DNA of 64,000 nt from NCBI RefSeq assembly GCF_014118685.1, contig NZ_JACFAK010000003.1:1-64000 (forward strand), read 5' to 3'. Each line of letters starts with the position of its first letter. The first letter of the stretch is position 1. The notes under the pieces were generated by a model. That model saw only the letters and a list, made by a program, of their open reading frames with translations. It was not told where the DNA came from and did not search any database. Below, piece by piece: positions 42,365-52,112 of this stretch. The translations under genes and the position numbers were made by a program. This stretch comes from Flaviflexus huanghaiensis (lineage in GTDB: Bacteria; Actinomycetota; Actinomycetes; Actinomycetales; Actinomycetaceae).

Positions 42365-44179
42365 GTGAAGCGTAGAAAGACATACTCGCTTATCGCTGCG
42401 ACGGCTGCTGCAGCATTGGTGCTCAGCGCATGTACCGCGGATAGCGATGACGCAGAAGAGACAACAGGTGGGACCGACACGGAGACCACCGACGGCGACG
42501 CCGCTGGCCCCGACGGCGTCGTGTCGTTCACGACGGGCGCCGATGAGTACAACGGCTACAACGGTTTCCTGTCGAGCACGTACTCGACCCACAACTCGGT
42601 CATCAACGAGCGCATGGCGACGGGCTTCGGCTTCTTCAATGCGAACGGCGAATGGCAGAACGGCACTGACCTCGGCTCGTACGAGATGATCTCGGATGAC
42701 CCGCTGACCGTGGAATACACGATCAACGAGGAGGCCGTCTACCAGGGTGGCACCCCGATCACCTGCGAGGACTACTACATGGACTGGGTCTCCCAGAACC
42801 CGCAGTGGATCCTCGACGGTCAGGCAGAGGCCGGCAACACGAACGAGGACGGCAGCGGCGCCCCCCTCTTCGACCACGTCTCTGACTCCGGCACCTACGC
42901 GCTCCCCGTTGAGAACGGCCCCGAGTGCGAGACCGGCGAGAAGTCGTTCACCGTCACCTACAACGCTCCGAACCCCGACTGGGAGCTCGTGATCTCCTTC
43001 GCGCTTCCGTCGCACGTCATGGCCGAGAAGGTCGGACTGTCGAAGGAAGAGCTGTTCGAGGCCTTCAAGAACGAGGACTTCGAGGTGGCCCAGCAGGTCG
43101 CCGACGCCTGGAACAACTGGTACTCCCCGAACCCCGGCGAGATCCAGCCCATCGAAGAGGTTCCGTCCTTCGGTCCCTTCACCTACATGGAGGGTGGCTG
43201 GCAGCCCGGCGAGTACATCACGCTCGTCCCGAACCCGGACTGGTGGGGCGAGGCCCCCGGCGTTGAAGAGCTCGTCTTCCGCTTCATCGCCCGCGAGGGT
43301 CAGCTCCAGGCACTCGAGAACCAGGACGTCAACGTCATCGAGCCGCAGGGCACCCAGGACGCACTCGACTCGCTCGAGGCGATGGACGGCATCGAGATCC
43401 TCACGGGTCCGACCATGATCTGGGAGCACCTCGACTTCAACTGGGCCGAAGGCTCCGTCTTCTCTGATGCGAACGGCGGCTTTGAGCTCCGTGAGGCATT
43501 CGCCTACTGCGCACCGCGCGAAGACATCGTCGAGCGTCTCGTCCGTCCCCTCGATGAGGAGACTGAGGTCATGAACCTCCGCGAGTACTTCCCGACCGAT
43601 GCCGACTACGACGAGGTCCTCGACGCAGCCTACGACGGCCGCTACGACACCGTTGACATTGAGCGTGCGACCGAGCTCGTCGAGGCCTCCGGTGTCGAGA
43701 ACCCGACCGTCCGCATCGGCTACTCCGCACCGAACCAGCGTCGCTCCGACACCGTCGCTCTGATCCAGTCCTCGTGTGCAGAGGCCGGCATCACTGTCGA
43801 GGACATCGGCTCCGCCGACTTCTTCGCACCGGGCGGCGCCCTCGACACCGGTAACTACGACGCTGCGCTCTTCGCATGGTCCGGCTCCGGCCAGATCGTC
43901 TCGGGCCGCAACATCTACCACACCGATGGTCAGCAGAACTACCACGCGTGGTCGAACGAGACCGTCGATGCCGAGTGGGACAAGATCAATGGCAGCCTGG
44001 ACGAAAACGTCTGGCTCGAGTCGAAGAAGATCATCGAGACCGAGCTCTGGAACGATCTCTTCAACCTGCCCATCTACGCCCACCCGGGCATCGTCGCCCA
44101 CACCGAAGGTCTGAAGAACGTTGAGCGCAACGTCACGCAGACCGGCGTTGTGTGGAACGCTGAAGAGTGGACCTGGTAG
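42365..44179 (+). CDS. Peptide ABC transporter substrate-binding lipoprotein (604 aa)
   Basis: A family 5 solute-binding protein captures peptides outside the membrane. MKRRKTYSLIAATAAAALVL leads to a lipobox LSAC at about residue 25, and an Asp/Glu/Thr-rich linker follows. The core has TVEYTINEEAVYQGGTPITC, EDYYMDWV, NPDWWGEAPGVEELVFRF and LREYFPTDADYDE, the last in the third domain. At 604 residues it is longer than typical DppA/OppA because of the linker and C-terminal part. The GTG start (42365) follows AAAGGTGAC. It is the first gene of the operon and is separated from the permeases by a hairpin. Confidence 0.9.
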   Translation: MKRRKTYSLIAATAAAALVLSACTADSDDAEETTGGTDTETTDGDAAGPDGVVSFTTGADEYNGYNGFLSSTYSTHNSVINERMATGFGFFNANGEWQNGTDLGSYEMISDDPLTVEYTINEEAVYQGGTPITCEDYYMDWVSQNPQWILDGQAEAGNTNEDGSGAPLFDHVSDSGTYALPVENGPECETGEKSFTVTYNAPNPDWELVISFALPSHVMAEKVGLSKEELFEAFKNEDFEVAQQVADAWNNWYSPNPGEIQPIEEVPSFGPFTYMEGGWQPGEYITLVPNPDWWGEAPGVEELVFRFIAREGQLQALENQDVNVIEPQGTQDALDSLEAMDGIEILTGPTMIWEHLDFNWAEGSVFSDANGGFELREAFAYCAPREDIVERLVRPLDEETEVMNLREYFPTDADYDEVLDAAYDGRYDTVDIERATELVEASGVENPTVRIGYSAPNQRRSDTVALIQSSCAEAGITVEDIGSADFFAPGGALDTGNYDAALFAWSGSGQIVSGRNIYHTDGQQNYHAWSNETVDAEWDKINGSLDENVWLESKKIIETELWNDLFNLPIYAHPGIVAHTEGLKNVERNVTQTGVVWNAEEWTW

Positions 44180-44208
44180 GGTCTCCGAACTCTGAAAGTC
44201 CCAATTGA

Positions 44209-44263
44209 AAGCCGCGCAGCGGCGGGAACAGTACACAGCCTGCTCCCTGCCGCTGCGCGGCTT
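44209..44263 (+). terminator. Attenuator-like hairpin between binding protein and permease genes
   Basis: AAGCCGCGCAGCGGC (44209-44223) pairs perfectly with GCCGCTGCGCGGCTT (44249-44263) around a 25-base loop, followed by CACTTTG. It lies 29 bases past the binding-protein stop. A partial stop here would give excess binding protein over permease, as is usual in such operons. Confidence 0.8.
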
Positions 44264-44320
44264 CACTTTGACTATGCGTCGACCCGGGCGCAGGTCACGG
44301 GCGGAAAATAGATTTCGCGC

Positions 44321-44343
44321 AGGGGGGAACGTCCCCCTACAAT
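44321..44343 (+). promoter_or_regulatory. G/C palindrome with -10 element before dppB-like gene
   Basis: AGGGGG-GAACGT-CCCCCT (44321-44338) is an inverted repeat directly abutting TACAAT (44338-44343), a good -10 hexamer. The -35 is poor (TCGCGC at 44315-44320). A second, regulated promoter for the permease genes is inferred. Confidence 0.45.
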
Positions 44344-44445
44344 GCGTACAGTGTGTTTCGAGGCCACCCTCACTCAACGTACTTGTCGCGGGCGGATCAG
44401 CTTCCGGAGAGCTTGGGGCACACCTTCCAGAAAGAAGTACGAGAC

Positions 44446-45972
44446 GTGTTCAAATTTGTAATGAAGAGAATCGGGATATCCCTGATGATTCTCTTTTTCG
44501 CATCGTTCCTGGTCTATGGCCTGACGGTCCACTCGGGCGACCCTCTTGCGGATCTTCGTGAACAGAACGATGCCAATCGTCAGAACCGCATCGATCAGCG
44601 CGTCGCTCAGATGCGGCTGAACGACCCCTGGATAGTCCGCTACGGGGACTGGCTCCGAGGAATCCTCGGATGTGTCCGACTCCAGTGTGACTTCGGGGAG
44701 AACCGCTCCGGACAGGACGTCAACGCGCTGCTCGCCAATGCTGCCGAGTCAACGATTCGCCTAGTCCTGCTCGCGACGATCCTCGGCATCCTCGTCGGTG
44801 TCTTCTTCGGCGTCATGGCGGCGATCCGCCAGTACTCCGGCTTCGACTACAGCGTCACCTTCATCGCATTTGTCTTCTACTCGCTGCCGTCCTTCGTCTT
44901 CGCGGTGCTGCTCAAAGAATTCGGCGCGATCCGATTCAACAACTGGTTAGCAGAACCAGCGTTTAACACGTTATTCATCGTGTTCGTGGCGGGCTTGTTT
45001 GCGGTCTTTGTGCAAGCGATTATTGCCGGAAACTTGCGGAAGCGAATGATCAGCGGTGCCGCTGCCTTTATTGGTGCTGCCGCGGTCTTGGTCGTCCTCG
45101 ACGTGACCGCCTGGGTTGACAATCCGGTCGCGGGCCTGTGGATTCCGACCACGACCGGCATCGCCGCAGCAGTTCTCTTCACTGCGCTCCTGTCGAGCAT
45201 CTCCAACAAACGTGCAATATTTAGCGCTCTCGGCTCAGCCGGCGCCATGCTCCTCATTGTCATCATCTTTGCCGGACGTCTCGAGCAGCCGACGTGGTCT
45301 TTCCTCGGCTTGCTTCTCCTTGCGGGCATCGCCGTTGCCGTCGTCATTAGTCAGGTGTTCGGCGGGTACGCGAAACGCTCGATCACGTGGGCGAGCATTT
45401 GGACCGTCGTCTCCGTCGGCTTCGCGGTTATCGTCGATTACCTCGCGCGGAACTGGAATGAATACGTCGAGCTCGTCCGGGGCAGGCCGATCTCAACGAT
45501 CGGCTCGATGTCCCCGAACTTCCGAGGCGCCGACGATTTCTGGCTGTCCCTCATGGACACCTCGACGCACCTCATTCTTCCGACGCTGTCGCTGACCCTC
45601 ATGTCGGTGGCCTCCTACACGCGCTACACGCGCTCGTCGATGCTTGAGGTCCTCGGCCAGGACTACGTCCGCACGGCCCGTGCGAAGGGCCTTCCGGAGC
45701 ACACGGTTATGACGCGCCACGCGTTCCGCAACGCGCTTCTTCCTATCACCACCATCGTCGCGTTCGACTTCGCCTCTCTTATCGGCGGCGCGGTTATCAC
45801 CGAGAAGGTGTTCGGCTGGAAGGGCATGGGTGAGCTGTTCGAGACGGGCCTGAGAAACGTCGATCCGGACCCAGTCATGGCCTTCTTTATCGTCACTGGC
45901 GGCATCGCCGTGCTCATGAACATGCTGGCCGACATCATGTACGCGTACATCGACCCGAGGATCAGACGGTGA
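44446..45972 (+). CDS. DppB-like peptide permease with large insertion (508 aa)
   Basis: This is the first membrane subunit. It has TM1 near the start (MILFFASFLVYGLT), the permease core (TIRLVLLATILGILVGVFFG), and the EAA loop for the ATPase near the C-terminus (DYVRTARAKGLPEHTVMTRH). Normal DppB proteins are 310-340 residues. Here about 170 extra residues with several hydrophobic segments lie between residues roughly 165 and 340 (LFIVFVAGLFAVFVQAII, AAAVLVVLDVTAWV and others). I chose GTG 44446, with AAAGAAG upstream; ATG 44461 is the alternative. The gene is followed by the dppC-like gene after 37 bases. Confidence 0.88.
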   Translation: MFKFVMKRIGISLMILFFASFLVYGLTVHSGDPLADLREQNDANRQNRIDQRVAQMRLNDPWIVRYGDWLRGILGCVRLQCDFGENRSGQDVNALLANAAESTIRLVLLATILGILVGVFFGVMAAIRQYSGFDYSVTFIAFVFYSLPSFVFAVLLKEFGAIRFNNWLAEPAFNTLFIVFVAGLFAVFVQAIIAGNLRKRMISGAAAFIGAAAVLVVLDVTAWVDNPVAGLWIPTTTGIAAAVLFTALLSSISNKRAIFSALGSAGAMLLIVIIFAGRLEQPTWSFLGLLLLAGIAVAVVISQVFGGYAKRSITWASIWTVVSVGFAVIVDYLARNWNEYVELVRGRPISTIGSMSPNFRGADDFWLSLMDTSTHLILPTLSLTLMSVASYTRYTRSSMLEVLGQDYVRTARAKGLPEHTVMTRHAFRNALLPITTIVAFDFASLIGGAVITEKVFGWKGMGELFETGLRNVDPDPVMAFFIVTGGIAVLMNMLADIMYAYIDPRIRR

Positions 45973-46009
45973 GTCGCATGGTCTATGGAATTTTGAGGAG
46001 TGACTCGTA

Positions 46010-47029
46010 ATGGATAACACCGATCCGAAGGCCTACGTGGCGGCAACTGGAGATTTCGATGTCGCTGAGCTCGATGACGAAGTCTTGGACTCGACGACGA
46101 ACAAGTCGTACTCGCAGGGACAGCTCGTCCTGCGACGCTTCGTCCGCCACCGCGCTGCAATGCTCTCTCTTTTCGTCTTTATTGCCATCATTATCTTGGC
46201 ATTCTCCTCGATCGGCTTCGGACCCGTTCCTGGCTGGTGGAAATACGGCTATGAGTCGACGCACCCGATCATCAACGATCGCGCACCGACCCTCGGCTGG
46301 TTCACTCTTGGTGAGCACCCGATGGGTCAGGACACGGCAGGCAAGGACTACTTCGCGCTCATCATGCGCGGCACGCAGCGTTCGATCATTATCGCGTTCA
46401 TCGTCGGCATCGTCTCGACCCTTATCGGCACGGTCATCGGCGCGCTGTCGGGTTACCTGCGCGGCTGGGTAGAAACAATCCTCATGCGCATCACCGACCT
46501 GTTCATCGTCATCCCGCTGCTCCTCCTCGCCGCGGTCGTCGGACAGCTCGCCAACGAGCGACTTGGGGGCGGCATCATCATGCTCGCCTTCCTGCTCGGC
46601 ATCCTCTCGTGGACGTCCCTCGCCCGTCTCGTACGAGGCGAAGTCCTGTCGCTACGCGAACGTGAGTTCGTCTATGCGGCACAGGCCTTGGGTGCCTCGA
46701 CACCCCGCATCATCATCAAGCACATTCTCCCGAACGCCCTCGGCACGATTATCGTCTCTGCGACGCTCGCGATCGTCGCAGCGATTCTTCTCGAAACATC
46801 GCTGTCGTTCCTAGGCTTCGGCGTCAAGTCCCCTGACACGTCTCTCGGACTCCTCATCTCTCAGTACCAGCAGAAGTTCTCGAGCCAGCCGTGGCTGTTC
46901 TACTGGCCCGCGGGCTTTATTCTCGCGATCGCCCTGTCCGTCAACTTCATCGGCGACGGCCTGCGAGATGCGTTCGATCCCCGTCAGAAGGGCAAGTCCA
47001 AGCGATTCAAGAAGGTGGCCAAGGCATGA
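46010..47029 (+). CDS. DppC-like peptide permease (339 aa)
   Basis: The second membrane subunit has six predicted membrane segments. An N-terminal cytosolic tail ends in SQGQLVLRRFVRHRAAM, the OppC-type N-terminal element. HPMGQDTAGKDYFA and the EAA loop REFVYAAQALGASTPRIIIKH (first part shown) follow, then PNALGTIIV and the end FIGDGLRDAFDPRQK. Length and order are standard. GAGGAGTGA precedes ATG 46010. Its stop overlaps the start of the ATPase gene by 4 bases (ATGA). Confidence 0.92.
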   Translation: MDNTDPKAYVAATGDFDVAELDDEVLDSTTNKSYSQGQLVLRRFVRHRAAMLSLFVFIAIIILAFSSIGFGPVPGWWKYGYESTHPIINDRAPTLGWFTLGEHPMGQDTAGKDYFALIMRGTQRSIIIAFIVGIVSTLIGTVIGALSGYLRGWVETILMRITDLFIVIPLLLLAAVVGQLANERLGGGIIMLAFLLGILSWTSLARLVRGEVLSLREREFVYAAQALGASTPRIIIKHILPNALGTIIVSATLAIVAAILLETSLSFLGFGVKSPDTSLGLLISQYQQKFSSQPWLFYWPAGFILAIALSVNFIGDGLRDAFDPRQKGKSKRFKKVAKA

Positions 47030-48804
47030 TCTTCGGCAGCAGGAAAGCGAAGAAGGACCGAGAGGCTCACCGGCAGGCGGGCCGCAAGGACATCATTAAG
47101 GTCCACGAGAAGACTGAACATCCGGTCCTGTCGTTCAGCGACCTCGATGTCCAGTTCGGAACCGAGTTCGGCCGTGTGCACGCCGTCCGCGGTGTCGACA
47201 TCGACATCCACCCGGGCGAAGTCGTCGCCCTCGTCGGCGAGTCGGGATCCGGCAAGTCAGTGACGTCAATGTCGGCGCTCGGACTGCTTCCGGGCAACGC
47301 CGCAGTCGACGGTCAGATCACTGTCGCAGGCCATGCAGTCCGCTCCATGTCTGCGAGAGGATGGCGGCGCCTGCGTGGCGGCGACATCGCCATGGTCTTC
47401 CAGGAGCCGATGACAGCCCTTAACCCGGTTCTCACGATCGGTAGCCAGATCACGGAAGCTCTTGAGCTCCACGAGATCGCCTACGGTAGCGCCGCTGAGG
47501 CGCGCGCCGTCGAACTGCTCCGCATGGTTGGCATCGATAACCCAGAGGGCCGCATCAATCAGTACCCGCACGAATTGTCGGGTGGTCAGCGCCAGCGCGT
47601 CGTCATCGCGATCGCGATCTCGTGCAACCCTGCAGTCATCGTTGCGGACGAGCCGACGACTGCCCTCGATGTGACCGTTCAGGCCGATATTCTCGACCTT
47701 CTTCGTTCCCTCAAGGACAAACTCAATACCGGCATCCTCCTCATCACCCACTCGATGGGTGTCGTCGCGGACATGGCCGATCGTGTGCACGTCATGTTCC
47801 GCGGCAACATCGTCGAGTCGGGCAGCGTGACGGAGGTTCTCAACCATCCGAAGCACCCGTACACGCAGCGCCTCCTGCGGGCCGTGCCGCACCTTGGCCA
47901 GGGCCGCGCCCAGTTCGGACTCAAGGAGTTGACGAAGGATTCTCTCGACCTGTCGAAGACAGTGCTCGAGGCAAAGGACCTCGTCGTCGAATACGAAGTC
48001 TGGGGCAAAGAGCCTTTCAGAGCGGTCGATGAAGTGTCGTTCGACGTCGCTGAGCGTGAGATTGTTGGCCTCGTCGGCGAGTCCGGGTCGGGCAAGTCGA
48101 CAATTGGCAAGTGCATCCTCGGCCTCCAACCGGTCGCTGGCGGTGAGGTGAAGCTGTTCGGCGAGAACATGATCGGCCGCAACAAGCAGCAGCAGAAGGC
48201 TGTCCGAAAGGACGTCGGCGTGGTCTTCCAGGACCCTGCCGCCTCCCTCAACCCGCGCTTCCCCGTGGGCGACACGATTGCGGAGCCTCTCGTTGTCCAC
48301 AAGGTCGGCACGAAGCAGGAGCAGCAGGATCGAGTGTACGAGCTGCTGGACGCCGTCCAGCTGCCGCGGTCAACCTTCAACCGGTTCCCGCACGAGCTGT
48401 CCGGCGGTCAGCGCCAGCGCGTGTCGATCGCGCGCGCACTCGCCCTCAACCCGGCCCTCCTCATTGCTGATGAGCCCACCTCGGCCCTCGATGTCTCGGT
48501 CCAGGCCACGGTCCTCACGATGCTGGCTGAGTTGCAAGACGAATTCGGCTTCGCATGCCTCTTCATCTCCCATGACCTCGCCGTCGTCGACCTCATGGCC
48601 AACCGAGTCGTCGTTCTCCAAAACGGCAAGGTTGTCGAGCAGGGCCTGCGCGCCGACGTTTTGCACAATCCCAAGGAGGAGTACACGAAGCGCCTCATCG
48701 CAGCCGCCCCGGTGCCGGAGCCGCTCGAGCAGAAGCGCCGCCGTGAGGAGCGTCACGCGCTCCTGCGCGAATTCGGAGAGGATATTTCCGAGCTCAAGAT
48801 CTGA
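47026..48804 (+). CDS. Fused DppD-DppF peptide ABC ATPase (592 aa)
   Basis: Two complete ATP-binding cassettes are joined in one chain. The first has Walker A GESGSGKSVT, signature LSGGQRQRV and Walker B VIVADEPTTALDVT. The second has GESGSGKSTIGKC, LSGGQRQRVSIARA and LLIADEPTSALDVS. Each is followed by the oligopeptide-transporter C-terminal end (HPYTQRLLRAVPHL in the first, EYTKRLIAAAP in the second). An Arg/Lys-rich N-terminus of about 30 residues precedes the first. In E. coli these are separate proteins; fused forms are common in actinobacteria. ATG 47026 overlaps the dppC-like stop, so the operon is tightly coupled. Confidence 0.93.
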   Translation: MIFGSRKAKKDREAHRQAGRKDIIKVHEKTEHPVLSFSDLDVQFGTEFGRVHAVRGVDIDIHPGEVVALVGESGSGKSVTSMSALGLLPGNAAVDGQITVAGHAVRSMSARGWRRLRGGDIAMVFQEPMTALNPVLTIGSQITEALELHEIAYGSAAEARAVELLRMVGIDNPEGRINQYPHELSGGQRQRVVIAIAISCNPAVIVADEPTTALDVTVQADILDLLRSLKDKLNTGILLITHSMGVVADMADRVHVMFRGNIVESGSVTEVLNHPKHPYTQRLLRAVPHLGQGRAQFGLKELTKDSLDLSKTVLEAKDLVVEYEVWGKEPFRAVDEVSFDVAEREIVGLVGESGSGKSTIGKCILGLQPVAGGEVKLFGENMIGRNKQQQKAVRKDVGVVFQDPAASLNPRFPVGDTIAEPLVVHKVGTKQEQQDRVYELLDAVQLPRSTFNRFPHELSGGQRQRVSIARALALNPALLIADEPTSALDVSVQATVLTMLAELQDEFGFACLFISHDLAVVDLMANRVVVLQNGKVVEQGLRADVLHNPKEEYTKRLIAAAPVPEPLEQKRRREERHALLREFGEDISELKI

Positions 48805-48810
48805 CAGATC

Positions 48811-48847
48811 GAGAAAAGGTGCGGGCCGCATGGTCCGCACCTTTCTC
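48811..48847 (+). terminator. Terminator of the peptide transporter operon
   Basis: GAGAAAAGGTGCGGGCC (48811-48827) pairs with GGTCCGCACCTTTCTC (48832-48847) with one bulge and one G-T pair, around GCAT. It lies 6 bases past the ATPase stop. The following 110 bases hold no gene. Confidence 0.85.
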
Positions 48848-48957
48848 TATGTCTCGTTCGTTGTTTTATGTTCGGCTCATCCTTCGAGGGCCGGTCAGTA
48901 TCGCCACTGCTGCGATGTTGGCGCGGAGCCTGCGGAGCTGTAGAGATCGGCGTGCGT

Positions 48958-49569
48958 TCAGGACACGATGTCCTGGATTTCGAGGACGATGAGGGCGAGC
49001 CCGATGATGACGATTCCGATCCGCATGAGGTTAACGGTTGTCGTGCGGGGACGATGGGGCGCGGTGCGGGTGAACTCGCGTGCCATTCGGGAGATGAGGG
49101 AGCTCGCCTCTCTCATCGGGGGGTGCAGGCTGTACTGGCCGGCGTCGTGCACCGGAATGTAGTTTCGCTTCGGTTCGCTCTTCGCTAGGGGATTGCCGGG
49201 CTTCAGCTGTTCGCGGCCGCGGGCGAGCCCGCCGGATCCGGGATAGGAGCTCACCGGGTCCGAATGGTCGGCGGAGACGATGTGCATCCCAAACCGAGTG
49301 TCGAGGGTGTCGTAGTCACGCCACGAGATCCACCTGTCGACGAACCAGTTCTGGATGTGGATGCCGTCGCGGTCCAAGCGCAGTGCTGGTTGAAGGAAGA
49401 AAACGTAGGCGATCAACGTCGCACCGGCGGCGATGATGAGGGGCGCAAGGACGCCCTCCGAGGCCGGATCGATATAAAGCGAGATGACGAACAGGGCGAT
49501 GAAGATGAGCGAGACCCCGAAACGGATGAACTGGCCCGTCGATCGCAGGCGATAGATCGGTTCTGTCAT
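48958..49569 (-). CDS. PH-like domain membrane protein (203 aa)
   Basis: Two membrane segments near the N-terminus (FGVSLIFIALFVISLYI and LAPLIIAAGATLIAYVFFL) precede a bacterial PH-like fold (LRLDRDGIHIQNWFVDRWISW, first strands shown, then YDTLDTRFGMHIV). A third hydrophobic segment ends the chain (GIVIIGLALIVLEI). This layout is seen in actinobacterial PH-domain proteins often encoded near ribosomal or translation genes; their role is unknown. ATG 49569 is preceded by TGGAAC. The gene is divergent from typA with about 180 bases between starts. Confidence 0.7.
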   Translation of the reverse strand: MTEPIYRLRSTGQFIRFGVSLIFIALFVISLYIDPASEGVLAPLIIAAGATLIAYVFFLQPALRLDRDGIHIQNWFVDRWISWRDYDTLDTRFGMHIVSADHSDPVSSYPGSGGLARGREQLKPGNPLAKSEPKRNYIPVHDAGQYSLHPPMREASSLISRMAREFTRTAPHRPRTTTVNLMRIGIVIIGLALIVLEIQDIVS

Positions 49570-49746
49570 TGTTCCATTGTGGCAGTTCGGTGCACCCCCC
49601 GAACACCGGTGGCTGTCAGGGTGCACGTGTGGTGATCTGGCTCGCTCTGTCGCGTGATCGCTCGCCGCGACGGCTACGATTTATCGGGGCCTTATTCGAG
49701 GCCATTCGCACGCGCTTCGCGCCGAGAAAGGAACCGAGCTACGCCG

Positions 49747-51678
49747 GTGAAATCAACTCGATCAGATATCCGTAATGTCGCCATCATCGCCCACGTCGAC
49801 CATGGCAAAACAACCTTGGTCGATGCCATGCTGTGGCAGTCGGACGTCTTCGACTCTCACGCCTCCGTCGAGTCGACGGGCGAGCGTGTCATGGATTCGG
49901 GTGATCTCGAGCGTGAGAAGGGGATTACGATCCTCGCGAAGAACACCGCAATCACGTACCGCGGGCCATCCGCAGTCAAACACGGCGCTCCCGATGGTGT
50001 GACGATCAACGTTGTCGACACTCCCGGCCACGCCGACTTCGGGGGAGAGGTCGAGCGGGCCCTGTCCATGGTCGACGGTGTCGTCCTTCTTGTCGATGCG
50101 TCGGAGGGGCCGCTACCGCAGACTCGCTTCGTCCTGCGCAAGGCACTGGCGGGTCGGTTGCCTGTCATCGTCGTCGTCAACAAAGTTGATCGACCGGACT
50201 CGCGGATCGATGAGGTTGTGTCCGAGACGACCGATCTTCTGCTCAATTTGGCCTCGGACCTTGAGGGCGATGTCGATGAGACGGTCGACGTCGACGCGAT
50301 CCTCGATGTGCCCGTCATCTACGCCTCCGGCAAGGCTGGGCGCGCCTCGGCGGTCCAGCCCGCGGACGGAACTCTGCCTGACTCGATGGATCTCGAGCCG
50401 TTGTTCGATGCGATCCTCGCCAACATCCCCGCCCCGACGTACGACGATGAGGCGCCAGTTGCCGCGCAGGTCACGAATCTCGATGCCTCTCCGTTCCTTG
50501 GCAGGCTTGCTCTCATCCGCGTCCATTCCGGCACGGTCCGAAAGGGCCAAACTCTCGGGTGGCGCCAGCAGGATGGGACGATGAAGTCGGCGCGGATCTC
50601 GGAGCTCCTGCGCACCGTCGGTCTCGACCGCGTGACGGACACGGAGGCGGGGCCTGGCGACATCGTTGCCATTGCAGGGATCCCCGAGATCACGATCGGC
50701 GATTCTCTCGTCGATCCGGAGAACCCCGTTGACCTTCCGAAGATTCATGTCGACGAGCCAGCGATCTCGCTCACGATCGGCACGAACACGTCCCCGCTAG
50801 CCGGGAAGGTCAAGGGCCACAAGCTGACTGCCCGCCAGGTCAAGGACCGTCTTGACCGCGAGCTTGTCGGCAACGTGTCGCTACGCGTGCTCCCGACAGA
50901 ACGCCCCGACACGTGGGAGGTCCAGGGCAGGGGCGAGCTCGCGCTCGCCATCCTCGTCGAGCAGATGAGGAGAGAGGGCTTCGAACTGACGGTGGGTAAG
51001 CCTCAGGTTGTGACGAAGCTCGATGAGAACGGCAAGCTCCTCGAGCCGTACGAGCACATGACTGTCGACGTGCCAGAAGAGCATTTAGGCGCCGTCACGC
51101 AGCTCATGGCTGGACGCAAGGGCCGGATGACAACGATGACGAACCACGGCACGGGCTGGGTGCGCATGGAGTACACGGTCCCCTCTCGGGGTCTCATCGG
51201 CTTCCGCACGTACTTCCTGACGGAGACCCGCGGCACCGGCATCGCATCCTCGCTGTTCGCCGGTTACGACGCGTGGGCGGGCGCCATCGAATCCCGCGTG
51301 ACCGGTTCCCTTATTGCGGACCGGCAGGGCGCCGTCACCCCGTTCTCGCTCCTGCGACTTGAAGATCGGGGTACCTTCTTCGTTGAGCCGACCCAAGAGG
51401 TATACGAGGGTATGGTCGTGGGAGAAAACCCGCGTGCCGAGGACATGGAGGTCAACGTCGTGAGGGAGAAGGAGCTGACGAACATGCGAGCCGCATCGGC
51501 TGACGTGTTCGAGTCCCTCGTCCCGCCGCGCAAGCTCACCCTTGAGGAGTCTCTCGAGTTCATCGAAGATGACGAGTGTGTCGAGGTTACGCCCGACATC
51601 ATTCGCATCCGCAAGGTCATCCTCGACTCGCACGAGCGGGCACGCGCCAATCGCAGGCGGGCTCAAGGCCGACAGTGA
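49747..51678 (+). CDS. typA: Translational GTPase TypA/BipA
   Basis: It is a ribosome-binding GTPase linked to 50S assembly and stress growth. G-domain motifs: G1 AHVDHGKTT near residue 15, G2 ERGITI-type [14 protein letters not shown]3 [13 protein letters not shown]4 NKVDRPDS. The beta-barrel domains II-III and the BipA-specific C-terminus ([32 protein letters not shown]) follow. The product is 643 residues, a little longer than the usual 610. I chose GTG 49747, the start closest to the conserved [24 protein letters not shown] is about 13 bases upstream. The stop overlaps the next start (GTGA). Confidence 0.95.
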   Translation: MKSTRSDIRNVAIIAHVDHGKTTLVDAMLWQSDVFDSHASVESTGERVMDSGDLEREKGITILAKNTAITYRGPSAVKHGAPDGVTINVVDTPGHADFGGEVERALSMVDGVVLLVDASEGPLPQTRFVLRKALAGRLPVIVVVNKVDRPDSRIDEVVSETTDLLLNLASDLEGDVDETVDVDAILDVPVIYASGKAGRASAVQPADGTLPDSMDLEPLFDAILANIPAPTYDDEAPVAAQVTNLDASPFLGRLALIRVHSGTVRKGQTLGWRQQDGTMKSARISELLRTVGLDRVTDTEAGPGDIVAIAGIPEITIGDSLVDPENPVDLPKIHVDEPAISLTIGTNTSPLAGKVKGHKLTARQVKDRLDRELVGNVSLRVLPTERPDTWEVQGRGELALAILVEQMRREGFELTVGKPQVVTKLDENGKLLEPYEHMTVDVPEEHLGAVTQLMAGRKGRMTTMTNHGTGWVRMEYTVPSRGLIGFRTYFLTETRGTGIASSLFAGYDAWAGAIESRVTGSLIADRQGAVTPFSLLRLEDRGTFFVEPTQEVYEGMVVGENPRAEDMEVNVVREKELTNMRAASADVFESLVPPRKLTLEESLEFIEDDECVEVTPDIIRIRKVILDSHERARANRRRAQGRQ

Positions 51679-52112
51679 GCACGTTCCGGGAGCTCGCCCG
51701 TGGGCCCGAGCAGTCGACTCATGCCAGGCGATTCATCATCTTCGCCGGGCTACTACTCGGCGGGTTCACGGCCCTCCTCGGGACAGTCACTCACTCGGGA
51801 GGGATCGATGGGGGCACCACGGGCCTCATCGTCGCGCTCCTCAGCGTCCTCCTCGGATCGATGGCATTCACGCTGTTCGCTGGCATTCCAGGCTGGCTTG
51901 GCTTCGGTCTTGGCCACCTTGTCACCCTCGCCGCAACGAGTGTGGCCGTCGAAGGTGATTCTCTTGGGTCACTGTCGCCGGAACTTAGCCGGTGGTGGTT
52001 CTACGGTGGGCCGCTCGCCATTATCCTTGGCGGTCTACTCGCATGGCTCAGTTTCGTTGTCATGAGCCGCGTTAGACTGTCGTTGGAAAGGGAACCACAT
52101 GACATGGAATGA
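51675..52112 (+). CDS. Small membrane protein of unknown function (145 aa)
   Basis: I do not recognise a family. Four hydrophobic segments are visible (FIIFAGLLLGGFTALLG, GLIVALLSVLLGSMAFTLFA, LGFGLGHLVTLAATSVAV, GPLAIILGGLLAWLSFVVM) with short polar loops and a basic start. The GTG start (51675) overlaps the typA stop (GTGA), and the last 14 bases overlap the start of the VanW gene, so the gene sits in a coupled typA-membrane protein-VanW series. A structural or envelope role is a guess from this context only. Confidence 0.65.
   Translation: MSTFRELARGPEQSTHARRFIIFAGLLLGGFTALLGTVTHSGGIDGGTTGLIVALLSVLLGSMAFTLFAGIPGWLGFGLGHLVTLAATSVAVEGDSLGSLSPELSRWWFYGGPLAIILGGLLAWLSFVVMSRVRLSLEREPHDME

Noticed and set aside
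42239-44377. Long minus-strand ORF (712 codons) opposite the peptide-binding lipoprotein gene
   Set aside because: It is antisense to a clear lipoprotein gene with signal peptide and operon context, and its translation is Val/Glu/Asp-rich without domain signs.
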